Shown in pieces: positions 34,843 through 46,353 of a DNA stretch of 46,353 nt. The notes under the pieces were generated by a model, which did no database searches, was not told the DNA's origin, and saw only the letters and a program-made list of their open reading frames with translations. Both the position numbers and the translations under genes were made by a program. The number at the start of each line of letters is the position of its first letter. Within the stretch, counting starts at the first letter, position 1. Source of the stretch: Dipetalonema caudispina (taxonomy: Eukaryota; Nematoda; Chromadorea; Rhabditida; Onchocercidae); the NCBI GenBank assembly GCA_013365325.1, contig JABVXV010000423.1:1-46353 (forward strand). Reading direction: 5' to 3'.

Positions 34843-35389
34843 TTGGTAACAACGTAGATGATAGTTGTGTATTTGGGTGGTCAATCTGTTTCTCTCAACT
34901 TTCATTGAGCTTTTAAAATTTGTTTATTATAATCTGTTGAGGGAGAAAATTTACTTTTTTATTTTTTTTTTTGTTATTAATTTGAATCATTTCAATAGAT
35001 TAAATTATTAAAATTTAATGAGAAATTAATTATTTCGTTAAAAAAAAAAAAAAAAAAGTTAAAGATTTATACATTGTCGAAAGTATATATGTGAATGTTA
35101 TTTAAGTGTTACGTATTTACGCTAATGGAAACGTATGAACGAATATGTTTGCGTGAATAAGAAATCATATATATATAAAGGTTATTTGAATGTTATATAT
35201 GTTTATATCAATGGAATTTCAAATGTTAAAATGGAAATTAAAAATATTCATCTATTGGTAAGTCATATATATTTTTACTATTAAAAAAAAAATTATAAAT
35301 TTATTATGCTAATAGAAAATTGTTAAATTTGTACGAATAAAAAAAAAAAAAATCATATATTTATGCATCATACTAACATTTTATACTAG
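34843..35389. other. AT-rich stretch, nothing recognised
   Basis: Poly-A/T runs and short imperfect repeats around GTTATTTAAGTGTTA / GTTATTTGAATGTTA (35097 and 35180). No gene seen. Confidence 0.45.
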
Positions 35390-35960
35390 CAAACATTGCT
35401 ATAAAATCGAAACGTTAGTGTTGCACTGTGCTGTTATTGAAATGTTAGATGAAATGCAAATCGATAACTTCAAGGTTTGTATTTTTGAAAATTATTGACT
35501 CAGACCGTTAAAATTTAAGAAAATTTTTGATTGACATTTTTTATTCTCATAAAAATTGAAATGAAATAGTAACTTCCTAAAGTAACTTTTTTAACATTCT
35601 TTTTTATTTTTTATCGTGTCAAAATTAAACAATAGTTGACACTATTACAATTATACATATACATCGATACCATTACTGTGAATTTCATCCATTTTTGTTG
35701 CTTATTTTATTTGATTTCAGATTTAATTTTGTCATTTTTTAATACATATTTTCAGCTATTTTTTCTTTTTAGATTTGCATAAAATATTTTTCAGCCGAAA
35801 TACAATTGAAAAGGCCAAAAAAGGGTTACCTATCATTCATTTGTTGGATTGTTTTGAATCTATGCCTTATTCAAAATGTCAGCATATTCAACGTTTCGAT
35901 CATCTGATTGTTTTCTTCCATAATGTTTATCTGTCACGAAATGAAAAGATTGTCGTTTAG
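35390..35960 (+). CDS. Possible 3'-terminal exons of an unidentified gene
   Basis: Candidate exons 35390-35478 and 35773-35960, using the donor AAGGTTT|GTATTT and the acceptor CTTTTTAG. They join in frame and read KHCYKIETLVLHCAVIEMLD in the first exon and GLPIIHLLDCFESMPYSKCQ in the second, ending ...RNEKIVV and TAG. Composition is balanced (Cys, His, Met, Asp) and unlike the low-complexity frames nearby. The first exon opens in phase 2, so upstream exons are required and were not found in the repeat-rich DNA to the left. An alternative donor at 35474 would put the second exon in another, more hydrophobic frame. I do not recognise the family. It ends 499 nt before SPOP on the same strand. 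Confidence 0.35.
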
Positions 35961-36459
35961 TTGCTGCGAGGAAGTTTTTTTTTTTTTTTCCTTTTCTTTG
36001 CTTCAATAAATTATATTTGATTAATTTTGGGCCGTTATATTTCAGTATTTCAACAAACACTTCTTTTAAGTCATTTTTGTTGATAATTCATTAAAATTAT
36101 GAAGGATTTCGTCACTTATAAAAAACTAAAATTTTAGTTGAAAAACTTGAAGTTTAGAAAATGAAATGCGAATTTAAAAATTTGAAATCTTTGTCATACC
36201 ATTTGTGATTTCATTCGTTTGTTACGTCGTGTATTGTTGTGCTCGATCTGTTACATTCGTCATGCAGATGATTTCATAGATTAATTTTCAGATTTTTGTA
36301 CTCACTGACGTTGTATTGTGACAGTTTGGCTTGAAGGCATTATTGCCTTCATTATTCTGATATTAGTTCTATTAGTTTTATCACGTGTTCCTGTTACTTG
36401 GCTCACATATACTGTAATACAGTAGCATATTCTGAAATTCAAAGAATTCTAACATAACA
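35961..36459. other. 5' flank of SPOP
   Basis: No gene seen. A GTAATACAG acceptor-like site ends at 36422, 38 nt before the SPOP ATG, and is the best candidate for a trans-splice or 5'UTR splice site. Confidence 0.4.
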
Positions 36460-39400
36460 ATGGATGCAGATGGCTCGGCCCAGGATGAATCTGTTAGCGG
36501 TGGTCCGGGACAAGCTGCCATTAGTGGTAGTCGAGCTCAAAGTCCATCAGCGTCAGCAAGTGGTTCATCGTCAACCTCAACGACACCAACAGATGTTCAT
36601 ATGCCAGTCGCTGAGAATTGGTGCCACACACAGGTGTCGTATTCGTACTATTATGAAAGATATAGTAGTTTCTTATTTGTTGAAAATAAACTAATATTTA
36701 ATAATTATTAACATAGAAAGTAAGAATCTGTTGAAAAAGAAAAAGATTAGCATTAAGTAAAACATTCTTATGAATTAAAATATTTTTATTAGTAGAGATT
36801 GATAAAGGCATGTTAGTCATTTCAGAACAATAAAAAGATCTTTTACTGTCAAAAATGGACGAAAGTTTTCTTATTTTGCAGAATGAGTAAAGCAATTCTC
36901 ATTAGCTTTAATGAAGTGCGGTGCTAAAAGAAGTTTATTGTTCTTAGATCATTGAAAAAAAATGAGTTGGATGACAAGAGTTATTTTCTCGGACATTATA
37001 GCTGTTCACAGAACTTTTCAATTTTCAGGTAAAAGTAATCAAGTTTAATTATATGTGGACCATTAACAATTTTTCATTCTGTCGTGAAGAAATGGGCGAA
37101 GTACTGAAAAGTTCGACATTTAGTGCTGGTTCAAATGACAAATTAAAATGGTGTCTAAGGATTAATCCAAAAGGTACTTGATTTCTTTTTTTTTTAAATG
37201 TGTATTGTCTGTGTGTATTTCTGGTCAGTTCAATTCAAGTCCGATAAAATAAAAAAAAAAAATTTTCATTTTCGCTTCAAATTTTCCAGAAACGTAAGTA
37301 CCGGTAAGTATTATAATAAATTTCCGAATGTTATAAAAAATGAGTACTTCAATAATTTCTTAAATATTGAGGATGTTTCACAAGGACTTTGTGAGAATTG
37401 ATAAATTATGTGTTTTGGACTTCTTTTAAGTTTGATTTCGGTTCATTTTTCAATCGTTGACTTTCAGGACTTGATGAGGAATCAAAGGATTACTTGTCAC
37501 TTTACTTGTTACTTGTACAATGTGCTAAAAATGAAGTACGCGCAAAATTCAAGTTTTCAATACTGAATGCTAAAAGGGAGGAAACGAAGGCCATGGGTTC
37601 GTTTTTCTGTTATTTTGATTTGATGTTTGAAATTTTGAAGTAAAAGGAAACTCACATATTTATCGAAATTCACATAAGCTTGATAAACAGCAATTAAAAC
37701 TTGAGACGAAATTATCATGGAAATTTGATTTTGTTGAAACTTCAAAATTTCAGAATCTCAACGTGCTTATCGTTTTGTACAAGGGAAGGACTGGGGATTC
37801 AAGAAATTTATTCGTCGGGATTTTCTTCTTGATGAAGCAAATGGTCTTCTTCCTGAAGATAGACTAAGTATTTTTTGTGAGGTAATAAATTTAACCTAAA
37901 TTTTTTTCCTCGCTCATGAACAATAGCAGCGTGTATTGAATTCAATACAGAGATCTAAAATATAACTTACTTTCATCAATTTTCAACTGGTTTTATTGGT
38001 CCCATCGCGTTTTTCTGAACATTTGGCTTTGGAAATTTATTATCACGAGATTATCTTCTAAAAATGAAAATTTATTGTCACGGTATTGACTTAATAAACC
38101 TATAGTATGCATTACTCATTCAAGATAGAGGAAAATATTGCTGCAATTCATAAATGTCTTTTTTCAGGTATCAGTTGTAGCGGAAACAGTTAATGTAACG
38201 GGGCAATCAAATCTTATGCAATTCAAGGTACCATCTTGTCGATTATCCGATGATATGGCTAATCTTTTCGAGAAACATTGTTTCTCGGATTGTCTTCTGG
38301 TAACCGGTACAAAAGAATTTCATGTAAGTTGTTTTCAGATTATAGAATATTTGTAAAGATCACTTTTTAAAGATTAGAATGTGTTCATTTGGAGGACAGA
38401 TTTATTTATGCACACACTTATGGCATTATTTACGCCGATCATTTTTTTTCTTTATTATTTTGGGATGCTTGAGAATTCATCGGTACTTAATTAAAATAAA
38501 TAATAAAAAATGGAAATAAATGGGATCACACATAGACTCACTGTATTTCTTTTTTTTCGGGAATAAAGAGCCCTAATTTACGATTAAAGTTTTGATTTGG
38601 TTTTATACTTGTACTGCATTTTTCAGGTTAAAAATGTCTGCCCTTTTGTAGGTACATAAAGCAGTATTAGCGACAAGGTCTCCTGTTTTTGCTGCATGCT
38701 TTGAACATAAAATGAGTGAATCACAGTCGGATCGTGTTATCATCGATGATGTTGAACCGGACGTTATGAAAGAAATGTTACGATTTATGTATACTGGCAC
38801 AGCACCCAATCTTGATCGCATGGCTGATACGCTTTTAGCCGCAGCTGACAAGTATCAGTTGGATAGATTGAAAGTAAATTTTTTTTTTTATCAGATTACA
38901 TATATGTAATGAATTGAAAGGTTTAGTGAAAAATTTACGTATTGCTAATATTATGTTGCTTTCTTTTTACTCGGATAGAGAAGGAAGATATACTAGGTTG
39001 TACCATTTCTATAATTAAGGTTATATTAAAGCTGGATAAATGCTTGCATGACAAATTTTTTTTACAAATTTAGGAAAAACATGAAAAAGTCGGGTTTTGG
39101 AAATGTTGTAGCTTTCTCCTTATTCACTATATTTGCAACTGTCCCAAATAAGTAATTCTTTAGTTTGGAGGGAAAAGAAGAGGGAAATTATAGATAAAGA
39201 AGATGAACATTTATTTTGTTGAGATTTATGACTTTGAATTTCAACCTCGTAATACCAAGTCATTGATTGTATCTTAACTTGTATTATTGTAAGTATAAAC
39301 AACGGTGTCCGTAAAGTGAATTTATAGGAGAAACAAGATGAAATTATGGTAATGTTTGAGTTGCTTTCGCACTTTTAATTTTCCAAGAATTTTTGATAGA

Positions 39401-40416
39401 AAGTTATGATTGCAACATCTTTGCAGGTTATGTGTGAACAAGCGTTATGTTTAAATCTTACGAATGAAAATGCCTGTGAGACACTGATACTTGCCGATTT
39501 ACATAGTGCTGAGCAATTGAAACACCAAGCCATTGATTACATCGTAAGTTTATTGTCGTAGGAGTAAACTTCAGTGTGAATAAGATGAAGATTATAGGGA
39601 GAATGAGAAAAAATTTCAAGTAAATTAAATGAAAAAGAGAGATAGTAGTGGGAAAGAAAGAAAATTAACGGTACAAGTTTCTAGTTCTCTAATTCATTTT
39701 ATATATGTAAATAAATAATAGTATTTCGATTCATACGATTGCTACTTTCGAGTTGTTAATGACCATTTTATCTGTTTTATTGATATCGTGCGTTCTTATG
39801 TAATTATTTAACTCATGTTTACAGTTCGTTTGAAGTATTCGTTAACATAGTTGCGGTCTTTTCACCTTAAATAGAAGAATAATTCTGCGATGGCTAAATG
39901 TAGAAGTATAGGTAGATTACTAAACATTGTGGCATGAGTAATTTTTAATGATAATTGAGGTCTATGTGCTTCATATGTTAGGAAACACCTGTTGTTGTTT
40001 ATCATTTCTATTATCTTTTTATGCATTTTGTGATTGTTATTAGTAGTTGATGAACTTTCCGTTCCATAATTAACAACTTAATACCAAAAGGATCACTTGG
40101 GGAAAAGAAGAATTTCAGTTGTTGAATGCAAAATGTTTTCCAGATGATACGGCCTACTGTATAGTGCATTAATAATTCGGAAAAGATTTACCTTATCAAC
40201 CACTGAACCTATTGTTGATCAAACAATGTAATGAGTAATAAGTCTAAAAAATTACAGAATGTACATGCAAATGAGATTATGGAATCGGATGGCTGGAGTT
40301 GTTTGGTACGCGATCATCCACCATTACTTGCTGAAGTATTCCGTGCATTGGCAACCCAACAGACACCACCAATCATTATGAGCCATCCACCGCGGAAACG
40401 TCTGAAACATTTGTAG
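36460..40416 (+). CDS. spop: SPOP (MATH-BTB cullin-3 substrate adaptor)
   Basis: Eight exons: 36460-36633, 37029-37173, 37468-37596, 37754-37881, 38168-38323, 38652-38873, 39427-39543 and 40258-40416. They total 409 residues; human SPOP is 374. SPOP uses its MATH domain to bind Ser/Thr-rich degrons and its BTB domain to bind CUL3 for ubiquitination (fly orthologue: roadkill/HIB). MATH spans about 59-190, starting [20 protein letters not shown]. The groove residues equivalent to human Y87, F102, Y123, W131 and F133 are all present ([27 protein letters not shown]). BTB is at about 200-326 ([39 protein letters not shown]), followed by a BACK-like segment. The C-terminus is the nuclear signal PPRKRLKHL. 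The N-terminal 46 residues are a Ser/Thr/Gly/Ala-rich extension absent from human SPOP. Several introns break within codons with consistent phases. AATAAA lies at 40490-40495. Confidence 0.97.
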
Positions 40417-40495
40417 CTTTTGCTTTCCTTTCCTTTCTGTATATGAAAGTTTCATGCGTTAATTTTTCACTGTTTAACAAATATGCACAAATAAA

Positions 40496-41460
40496 AGCAA
40501 AAAACAATAAAAAAGTTGCCGAAAAAGGAAAAAGATGAAGCATTAACAAAATATTATCGTACAAATGGAAGGGAAAGATTATTAACTGTTGTCAATTTCT
40601 CTTTTCCTCAATGGTTTTCTCGAATAGACTGAAATTGTGAAGAGAAGGAAGATGATCGTAATCACAAACGGGATCAAGAATGTAATGGATACTTTATGCT
40701 TCAGATATTTTATAAACTTTTTGAAGTAATAGCTGATAGAAATAACACAGTATCATGTCATAATGCTGAATTTGAGGAATTTTTCAATTTTTTTTTTCTT
40801 CTAAAGGTTAAGAAAATACTCGAAATTTGAAGAAAATACTCGAAAATTTTTTCGTTTCGACTAGATTTAACTGTCTGAAATGATCCTGATCATTTTTGGC
40901 TTACAAAAAATCAATGCTACTTAACAGATGGAAAGGTTGAGATAAAATTTCAAATGATACGTTTTTTCACTTAAATATGCAACTGGAAGTTTTAGGAGGT
41001 ATTACTGTTTATAATTCAGTAGCCGAAGAAATTCTTCCTAATTGAGCGTATCACATGAAACATAGAATTAGCATTTCTTAACGATGGATAAAATTAAGAA
41101 GTTCCTAGTTGCAGTAACTAAATTCTGATACAACTTAATCAATTCAAAATTTGTTGATCTCTTCGTTAACATATCAGAGATGCCAATTTCAATTAATTTT
41201 TGATTGAAATTGCTAAAATAACTATGCGAATTTATCATATGGCTTACATGTTAATAGCATATTGTCACAATGTCAACTGGAAATAACGATATATCATCCA
41301 TCATACGTGTAATAATTACATGGTAGAATGCAAAAACTTTTACAATGAATTCTTTTTTTACAAACTATATAAATAAAATATTTCAATCAAATTCAATTTA
41401 ATACCTTTACAATCATTGATGTAGGCTGGTTGCTTTTATTAACAATTTAGTATTGGTATA
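40496..41460. other. Intergenic between SPOP and ABCG gene
   Basis: No gene, repeat or RNA recognised. No clear TTTCAG trans-splice acceptor precedes the ABCG start at 41461. Confidence 0.5.
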
Positions 41461-44400
41461 ATGATCCATGAAAACGTTTCTTCCGGTACTGCTATCAATT
41501 TATTACCGGTTGATCCGGTTTTCTTAACCTGGGAAGGTTTATCGGTAATTGCAAAAAAAACAAAACGTTTATTACTCCAGGATGTTACGGGAATTGCTCA
41601 ACCGGGACAATTAATCGCCCTGATGGGTGCAAGGTTTCAAATTTTAACTGTTTTGCTAATTTCACTTAATAATAAATATTTGTAAAAGTAAAAAAAAAAA
41701 AAGAAAAGGAAAGTTTGAAATTTAATTTAATCTATAAAAAAAAAGAAAAAAAATTTGAACAGAATTTGAAAGATTTCCATTATTACACATTCTAATACTA
41801 TTATTAATTCTAATAGTAATTTTGAAAATTAATCTAAAATAAAGCGAAATTTGTAATAGTGGTGCCGGAAAGACAACATTATTGAATGCTTTACTACAAC
41901 GGAATGTAAAAGGTTTAAAAATTAGCGGTGTTGTAAAAGTCAATGGTCAAATAATTGGTCGAAAAATTACTAAAGCAAGTTTGATATATTATTTTTTTTT
42001 CTTTTTTTTTTTTTTAGGATGAATTCAAAATTAAACCTTTTTTTTTTTTACTCAATATGTAAATTGTTTGAGAATTAATTATTTTCATTTATATATTTAT
42101 CAATATGTTTTAATTTAATTTTATTTATTTATTTGCTTCATGGAAAAGAGTAAATAACAGAAAAAAAAGAAAAAAAAAAACTTGCCCAATACTTATTCTG
42201 CATATAATTAATTGTTCATAAACTGATATATTTTCGTAAATACATTTGTTTACTACAGGAAAAAATGTTTACAAAAAAAAAAAAAAAAAAAATTTTAGCT
42301 TTATATGTATAATTGTTTGCAAATTAATTATACCTCACATATTTTAACGTATATACTTATATATATATTTCAGGAAAAAAAAATAGAAGTAAAAGTACAC
42401 AAAAAAAAAGGTTAATTTCAGGAAAAGTAATTCATTAAAATACGTAAAATTATTAAATTAATAATAATTTACGTCAATAATTTTCTTATAATTTGTTGAT
42501 TTTCAGGTTTCCGCATATATTCAACAACAAAATTTATTCATCAATTCTTTGACAGTTTACGAACATCTCAATTTACAAGCAGCTCTTCGTTTGCCATCAT
42601 CTTTTACAAAACGTGAAAAAGAATTACGTGTAAAACAAGTGATTGGTTTTTTTTTTAGCAAAAAATTTCCTAATTTAATTTTTTATTTCAAAAATAATTT
42701 GTGATTTTTTTTTTTTATCGACATATTTTGAACAATAATTACTTAATAGAATTTATGCATATTTCATGTAATTTGTCAAAAGTATTTCAATGAATAATTA
42801 TTACTTTTGTAGTTCATTTAGTATTTGAATAATATATTTCAATCATTACATTAATTATTATTTACAAATTTGATATTTGAATCAGTACAATATGATGTAT
42901 GAGTTATAAAACTATAAGAAACGTAAAAATATGATAGTTTATTTATAAAAAAAAAAAAAAAAAATAAAAATTTTGAGTTTTTCTTTTGTATCAAAAATTT
43001 TTTTTTAATTAAAGTATTCAAAAACTTTGAATTAGAATATATCGGCATATTCTTTCTTTATTAAATGCAATAAGGAAAATCACAGATTTGAAACTAAAAG
43101 AATGTATTAGCTTACCACGTATTAGCATATTTTTTTTTTTGTTTTCCATTAAGGTGATCGCAGATTTGGAATTAGAACATTGCGTCAGTTCACGTATCGG
43201 TATATCAGGTATAGAAAAAGGTATCACAAGTGGTGAAGCAAAACGATTATCATTTGCAACGGAAATTTTAACAAATCCATCATTACTATTTGCTGATGAA
43301 CCAACAACTGGCATTGATTCTTTTATGGCATATCATATTGTAAAGGTATGAGTTATAATAATTTATTTTATTCCTTTCATTTCTTCTTTTTATTTATTCC
43401 TTTTGTAAATTAGTTAGTAAATTTTAATAAATAAATGTACTATGAAAAGAAAAAAAGAATTTGTAATTTTAAATTCATTTTTTTTTTTTTTTTTTTTTTG
43501 GTGAGTAATATTAATTGATTTAAGGTTCTTGAAAAAATGGCATCTGAAAATGGAAAAACAATTATTTGTACAATTCATCAGCCAGCATCTGATACATTTG
43601 AAATGTTTGATCGAGTAGTTTTTCTTGCTAATGGAAAAATTGCCTTTCTTGGTTAAAATTTACAATTTTACTATCAGATAACTGAAATAATTAAACATTA
43701 CTCTGCATATTTTAATTCTATCTTTTGGTTGAAAAATTTGAAATTTTACAAATTCTTGGCTAATTATTTGAAATAATAGAATGCATATTTTCAATGATGT
43801 GATAATATTTGTACTGCTTTTTTAGGTTCACCCTCAGAAGCTTTACGATTTTATGCCGATGTAGGATATCCTATTCCAGCTCATACTAATCCAGCTGATT
43901 TTTTCATTCAAACATTAGCTATTGTTCCGGGAGATGAAGAAAAATGTATAGAACGTGCCAATCAAATTGTTAATGCGGTATTCAAATTTTTAATTAAAAA
44001 AATTTTCAACTTTTCTTCTATCAAATAAATGTTACATAAATTTCATCAATGTAATTTTGATCGGATAAGAATGAAATAGGAAACGAATTATAAGATAATA
44101 CAAAAAAAAAAAATGGGAGTTAAAATTTTCCATTTATAGTTTATGAAATCTAAATATGAAGTAAGAGTACGCAAGTATTTGGAACTTGGAAAGCAATATT
44201 TTCAAGCACAACTTGTTGAACATGGTAAAGCATCTATTTCAACCCTAATTTATGCCTTATTTATAAGGTATGTTCAAAAATTTCTCTATTATTGAAGGGG
44301 AAAAAAAAGATGCAAATGTTGCACTTGAATTATTTTCAAGTGCAAAATTCGAAATATCGAAGAGAATTTTGAATAATTCGAATAAATTCATTATATTGAT

Positions 44401-45814
44401 AAATTTTTAATTCGATGATAACTAATTAAAGGATTTTTCTTCAATAGCAGTCAATTAAATTAAATGGAAAAGTTTAAGTTTGTTTCAAAAGGCTTTATTC
44501 TATTAGTAAATTTTTCATAACAGAAAGTCGCCTAATAATGAACAAGCAAATAATCTTGATGTTCTTGATGAATTTGCTTCATTTTTAAATTTTATTTTTT
44601 TCAATATCATATATGTATTCATAATTACAACTCTCCGTTTTTCAGTTTTTCCATTCTTTTTTTTAAATTTCTTTTTTATCGAAATTTTTAATACGTTTAT
44701 CACTTATTGTTTGCAAGTAAACCACATGAAAAAGTTATTACGAAATGTCGTGAAAAAGCATAAATTGTAAAAATTTATGAAACGATAGTAAATTAAGATT
44801 TTTTTTTTTTCAGATCATTCAAGCAAAATTTAAGAAATCCAACATTGTTATGGGCAAAAGTTATCCAGAAAACTGTAATGGGCTTATTTTTGGGTACATT
44901 GTATCTACAAACTAAAATGAATCAAGTTAGTTTGCTTTAGAAAAAAAATTTTTATGATTTAGTTTCTAGCAAAAATTTACAAAATTTTGTTTAAATATAT
45001 CGAAAAAAATTCAATTTTTATTCGAAAAGTTCAATTTAAAATTGTAATTTTATAGGATGGTATTATTAATATCAAAGGAGCTTTATTTTATTATATCTCC
45101 GAATTGACATATTCAACCATATTCGGTATTCAAACTTTCTTACCATCCGATTTTCCGTTATTGGTGAGAGAATATCATGACGGCATATATCCTGTTATAT
45201 GCTATTACTTATCAATGGTACCTAAATTGTTACATATATTTTCGACATTATCTGTTGTTATTTTCAAGATAAGAGCTATCACTTTGATATTTGTCGTTAT
45301 CACTCGAGAGTGATAATAGAAAATGTCGCCTTTATCGTTATTATCTTTGTCATTTTATCATTTTTTCTTATTCATTTATCTCTCAAAAATATAATTAATT
45401 ACAAAATTAAGCCCATAACATCAGACTGGTAACGATCAAGCATTTTAGGGCTACAGACAAAACTCACATTTCCGGGGGTTTCATGAAACTTACCGGAGAC
45501 AATATTGCATACTTTGATTGATAAAAACTGATTTTGATCCTAATCATCAACTATTCATTCAATATTCTGGAATGAATAGAAATATTTTCAAAATCTCTTT
45601 CTTTTTATTTCGATACCTATAACAATGTATGAAATGAAATATTTGACAGATAATGTCATATTTACCAATTTTTACGATTGATGGTATGTGCATGGTATGT
45701 ATCAGTTACTATCTAATTGGTCTTCATCCAGCATTTACAACATTTCTAACCACTATGCTTACTTGTATACTAATTGAATGGTCGGCTATTAGTATTGGCA
45801 TTATGCTAAGTTCG
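41461..45814 (+). CDS. ABCG (White-family) half-transporter, 3' end not in window
   Basis: Ten exons: 41461-41633, 41860-41974, 42507-42638, 43154-43345, 43525-43651, 43826-43977, 44140-44267, 44814-44925, 45056-45217 and 45650-45814. They total 486 residues so far. ABCG proteins have one N-terminal ATPase domain and six C-terminal membrane helices, and work as dimers exporting lipids, pigments or drugs. Walker A is G56-ASGAGKT-63. Q-loop residues lie in YIQQQNLF (100-107). The signature is degenerate: [12 protein letters not shown] (163-174), where White has LSGGERKR. Walker B with the D-loop is [12 protein letters not shown] (184-195). The switch His is H222 in [20 protein letters not shown] is close to fly White. 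Membrane segments start in exon 8 ([12 protein letters not shown]) and continue through exon 10 ([11 protein letters not shown]). About 120 or more residues with the last helices and extracellular loop are missing; the only acceptor after 45814 (ending 45890) leads to a stop after three codons. Intron 2 uses a GC donor. Confidence 0.93.
41975..42506 (+). other. GC-AG intron in the ABCG gene
   Basis: Exon 2 ends ACT AAA, followed by GCAAGTTTGA. Phase 0 into VSAYIQQQ requires the cut before GCAAGT, which is the standard GC-donor consensus. The nearby GT at 41979 would shift the frame. Confidence 0.75.
43018..43135 (+). pseudogene. Decayed duplicate of ABCG exon 4 start
   Basis: 43078-43132 aligns by eye with the first 50 nt of exon 4 (43157 onward) at roughly two-thirds identity, mostly G-to-A and C-to-T changes. 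It would read [17 protein letters not shown] against [19 protein letters not shown] shorter similar piece lies at 43029-43051. It is in frame with exon 4 through the intervening T tract, but it lacks a good acceptor of its own. Confidence 0.5.
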
Positions 45815-46236
45815 GTGAGAAAGTCATCATTGGATTGAAATTTTATTTTGTTTTATATCTGCTTAAATTATATAACAAAATTATTTTCAGAATCTTTCAT
45901 AAAATTCGGTCGGAATTAAATTTGTTGTTAGGAAAATGAAGAGAAATTGAATAGAAATCGAAATGATATTATAAGAGAGATAGTTGGAAAAGAATTTGAT
46001 ATATTCAGCAATTCCTAATTATTAATATACATTAATTAATAAATTAATAAATAACCTATTTTTTCTTGAAAATTAAGATGCCAAACTATTTCAATTATAT
46101 ATTGCAAGAGCAAAAATTTTATTTTAAGATAGCAAATGAAATTACCATTGTATTATTTAATTTCCATTGGATAAACTGTAAAGTTCTATTATTCAATTCT
46201 AAATTTGTTTTGTAAATGTTGACAACACAATCTTAC
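45815..46236. other. Region after the last visible ABCG exon
   Basis: AT-rich. I found no exon carrying the expected final helices of an ABCG transporter. Reading through the acceptor at 45890 gives only Asn-Leu-Ser and a stop. Confidence 0.5.

Positions 46237-46353
<117 letters not shown>

Noticed and set aside
34136..34916. Three overlapping plus-strand open frames of 170-237 codons rich in Cys, Val, Tyr and Met
   Set aside because: They exist only because TATG/TGTG repeats are open in several frames; no splice sites, no family, no sequence outside the repeat.

Overview
This is eukaryotic, strongly AT-rich DNA with compact spliced genes on both strands. Exons are joined by introns with T-rich, TTTCAG-type acceptors. 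Several start codons lie just behind a lone TTTCAG that could be a spliced-leader trans-splice site. The gene content (MOB4, a RAD51D-like paralog, an unorthodox aquaporin, a CISD3-type Fe-S protein, SPOP and a White-family ABCG transporter) and the splice signals suggest a nematode, most likely a clade III spirurid/filarial type. That assignment is inference. All gene models were rebuilt by eye from splice sites, reading phase and family similarity; no search was run.

Layout. 1-119 is a pure TAA microsatellite, and 120-6212 is AT-rich with no gene seen. 6296-6973 (+) is an intronless acidic protein built of about eight degenerate ~17-residue units; I do not recognise it. 7764-9723 (+) is MOB4/phocein (5 exons). 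10643-15561 (+) is a RAD51D-like RecA-fold protein (6 exons). Intron 3 of that gene holds a 35-nt repeat array and a GC-richer block; intron 5 holds a decayed minus-strand ORF. 15980-17335 is a partial duplicate of the gene's 5' end with the Walker A region deleted. 18035-19950 (-) is an AQP11-like aquaporin (5 exons). 22030-22893 (+) is a two-exon, 65-residue single-pass membrane protein. 23589-26001 (-) is a double-CDGSH, CISD3-type protein (4 exons).

26027-35390 is a gene-poor, repeat-rich stretch. It has a GTAT/ATAC inverted repeat (29239-29480), a 35-nt satellite broken by exactly 100 Ns (31105-31608), and a cluster of TG, GA, CA and TA microsatellites (32272-34840). Unassigned exon candidates sit at 31808-31900 and 35390-35960. 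36460-40416 (+) is SPOP (8 exons). 41461 to at least 45814 (+) is an ABCG/White-type half-transporter that lacks its C-terminal membrane segments in this window. 46237-46353 is an ATT microsatellite, the reverse complement of the one at the left edge.

The recognised genes do not form one pathway. They cover kinase scaffolding (MOB4/STRIPAK), recombination repair (RAD51D), solute transport (aquaporin, ABCG), mitochondrial Fe-S chemistry (CISD3) and cullin-3 ubiquitination (SPOP). The points most worth a second look are the RAD51D partial duplication, the repeat protein at 6296, the 65-residue membrane protein, the stop-spanning inverted duplication after RAD51D, the GC-AG intron and decayed duplicate exon in the ABCG gene, and the aquaporin's altered NPA boxes.
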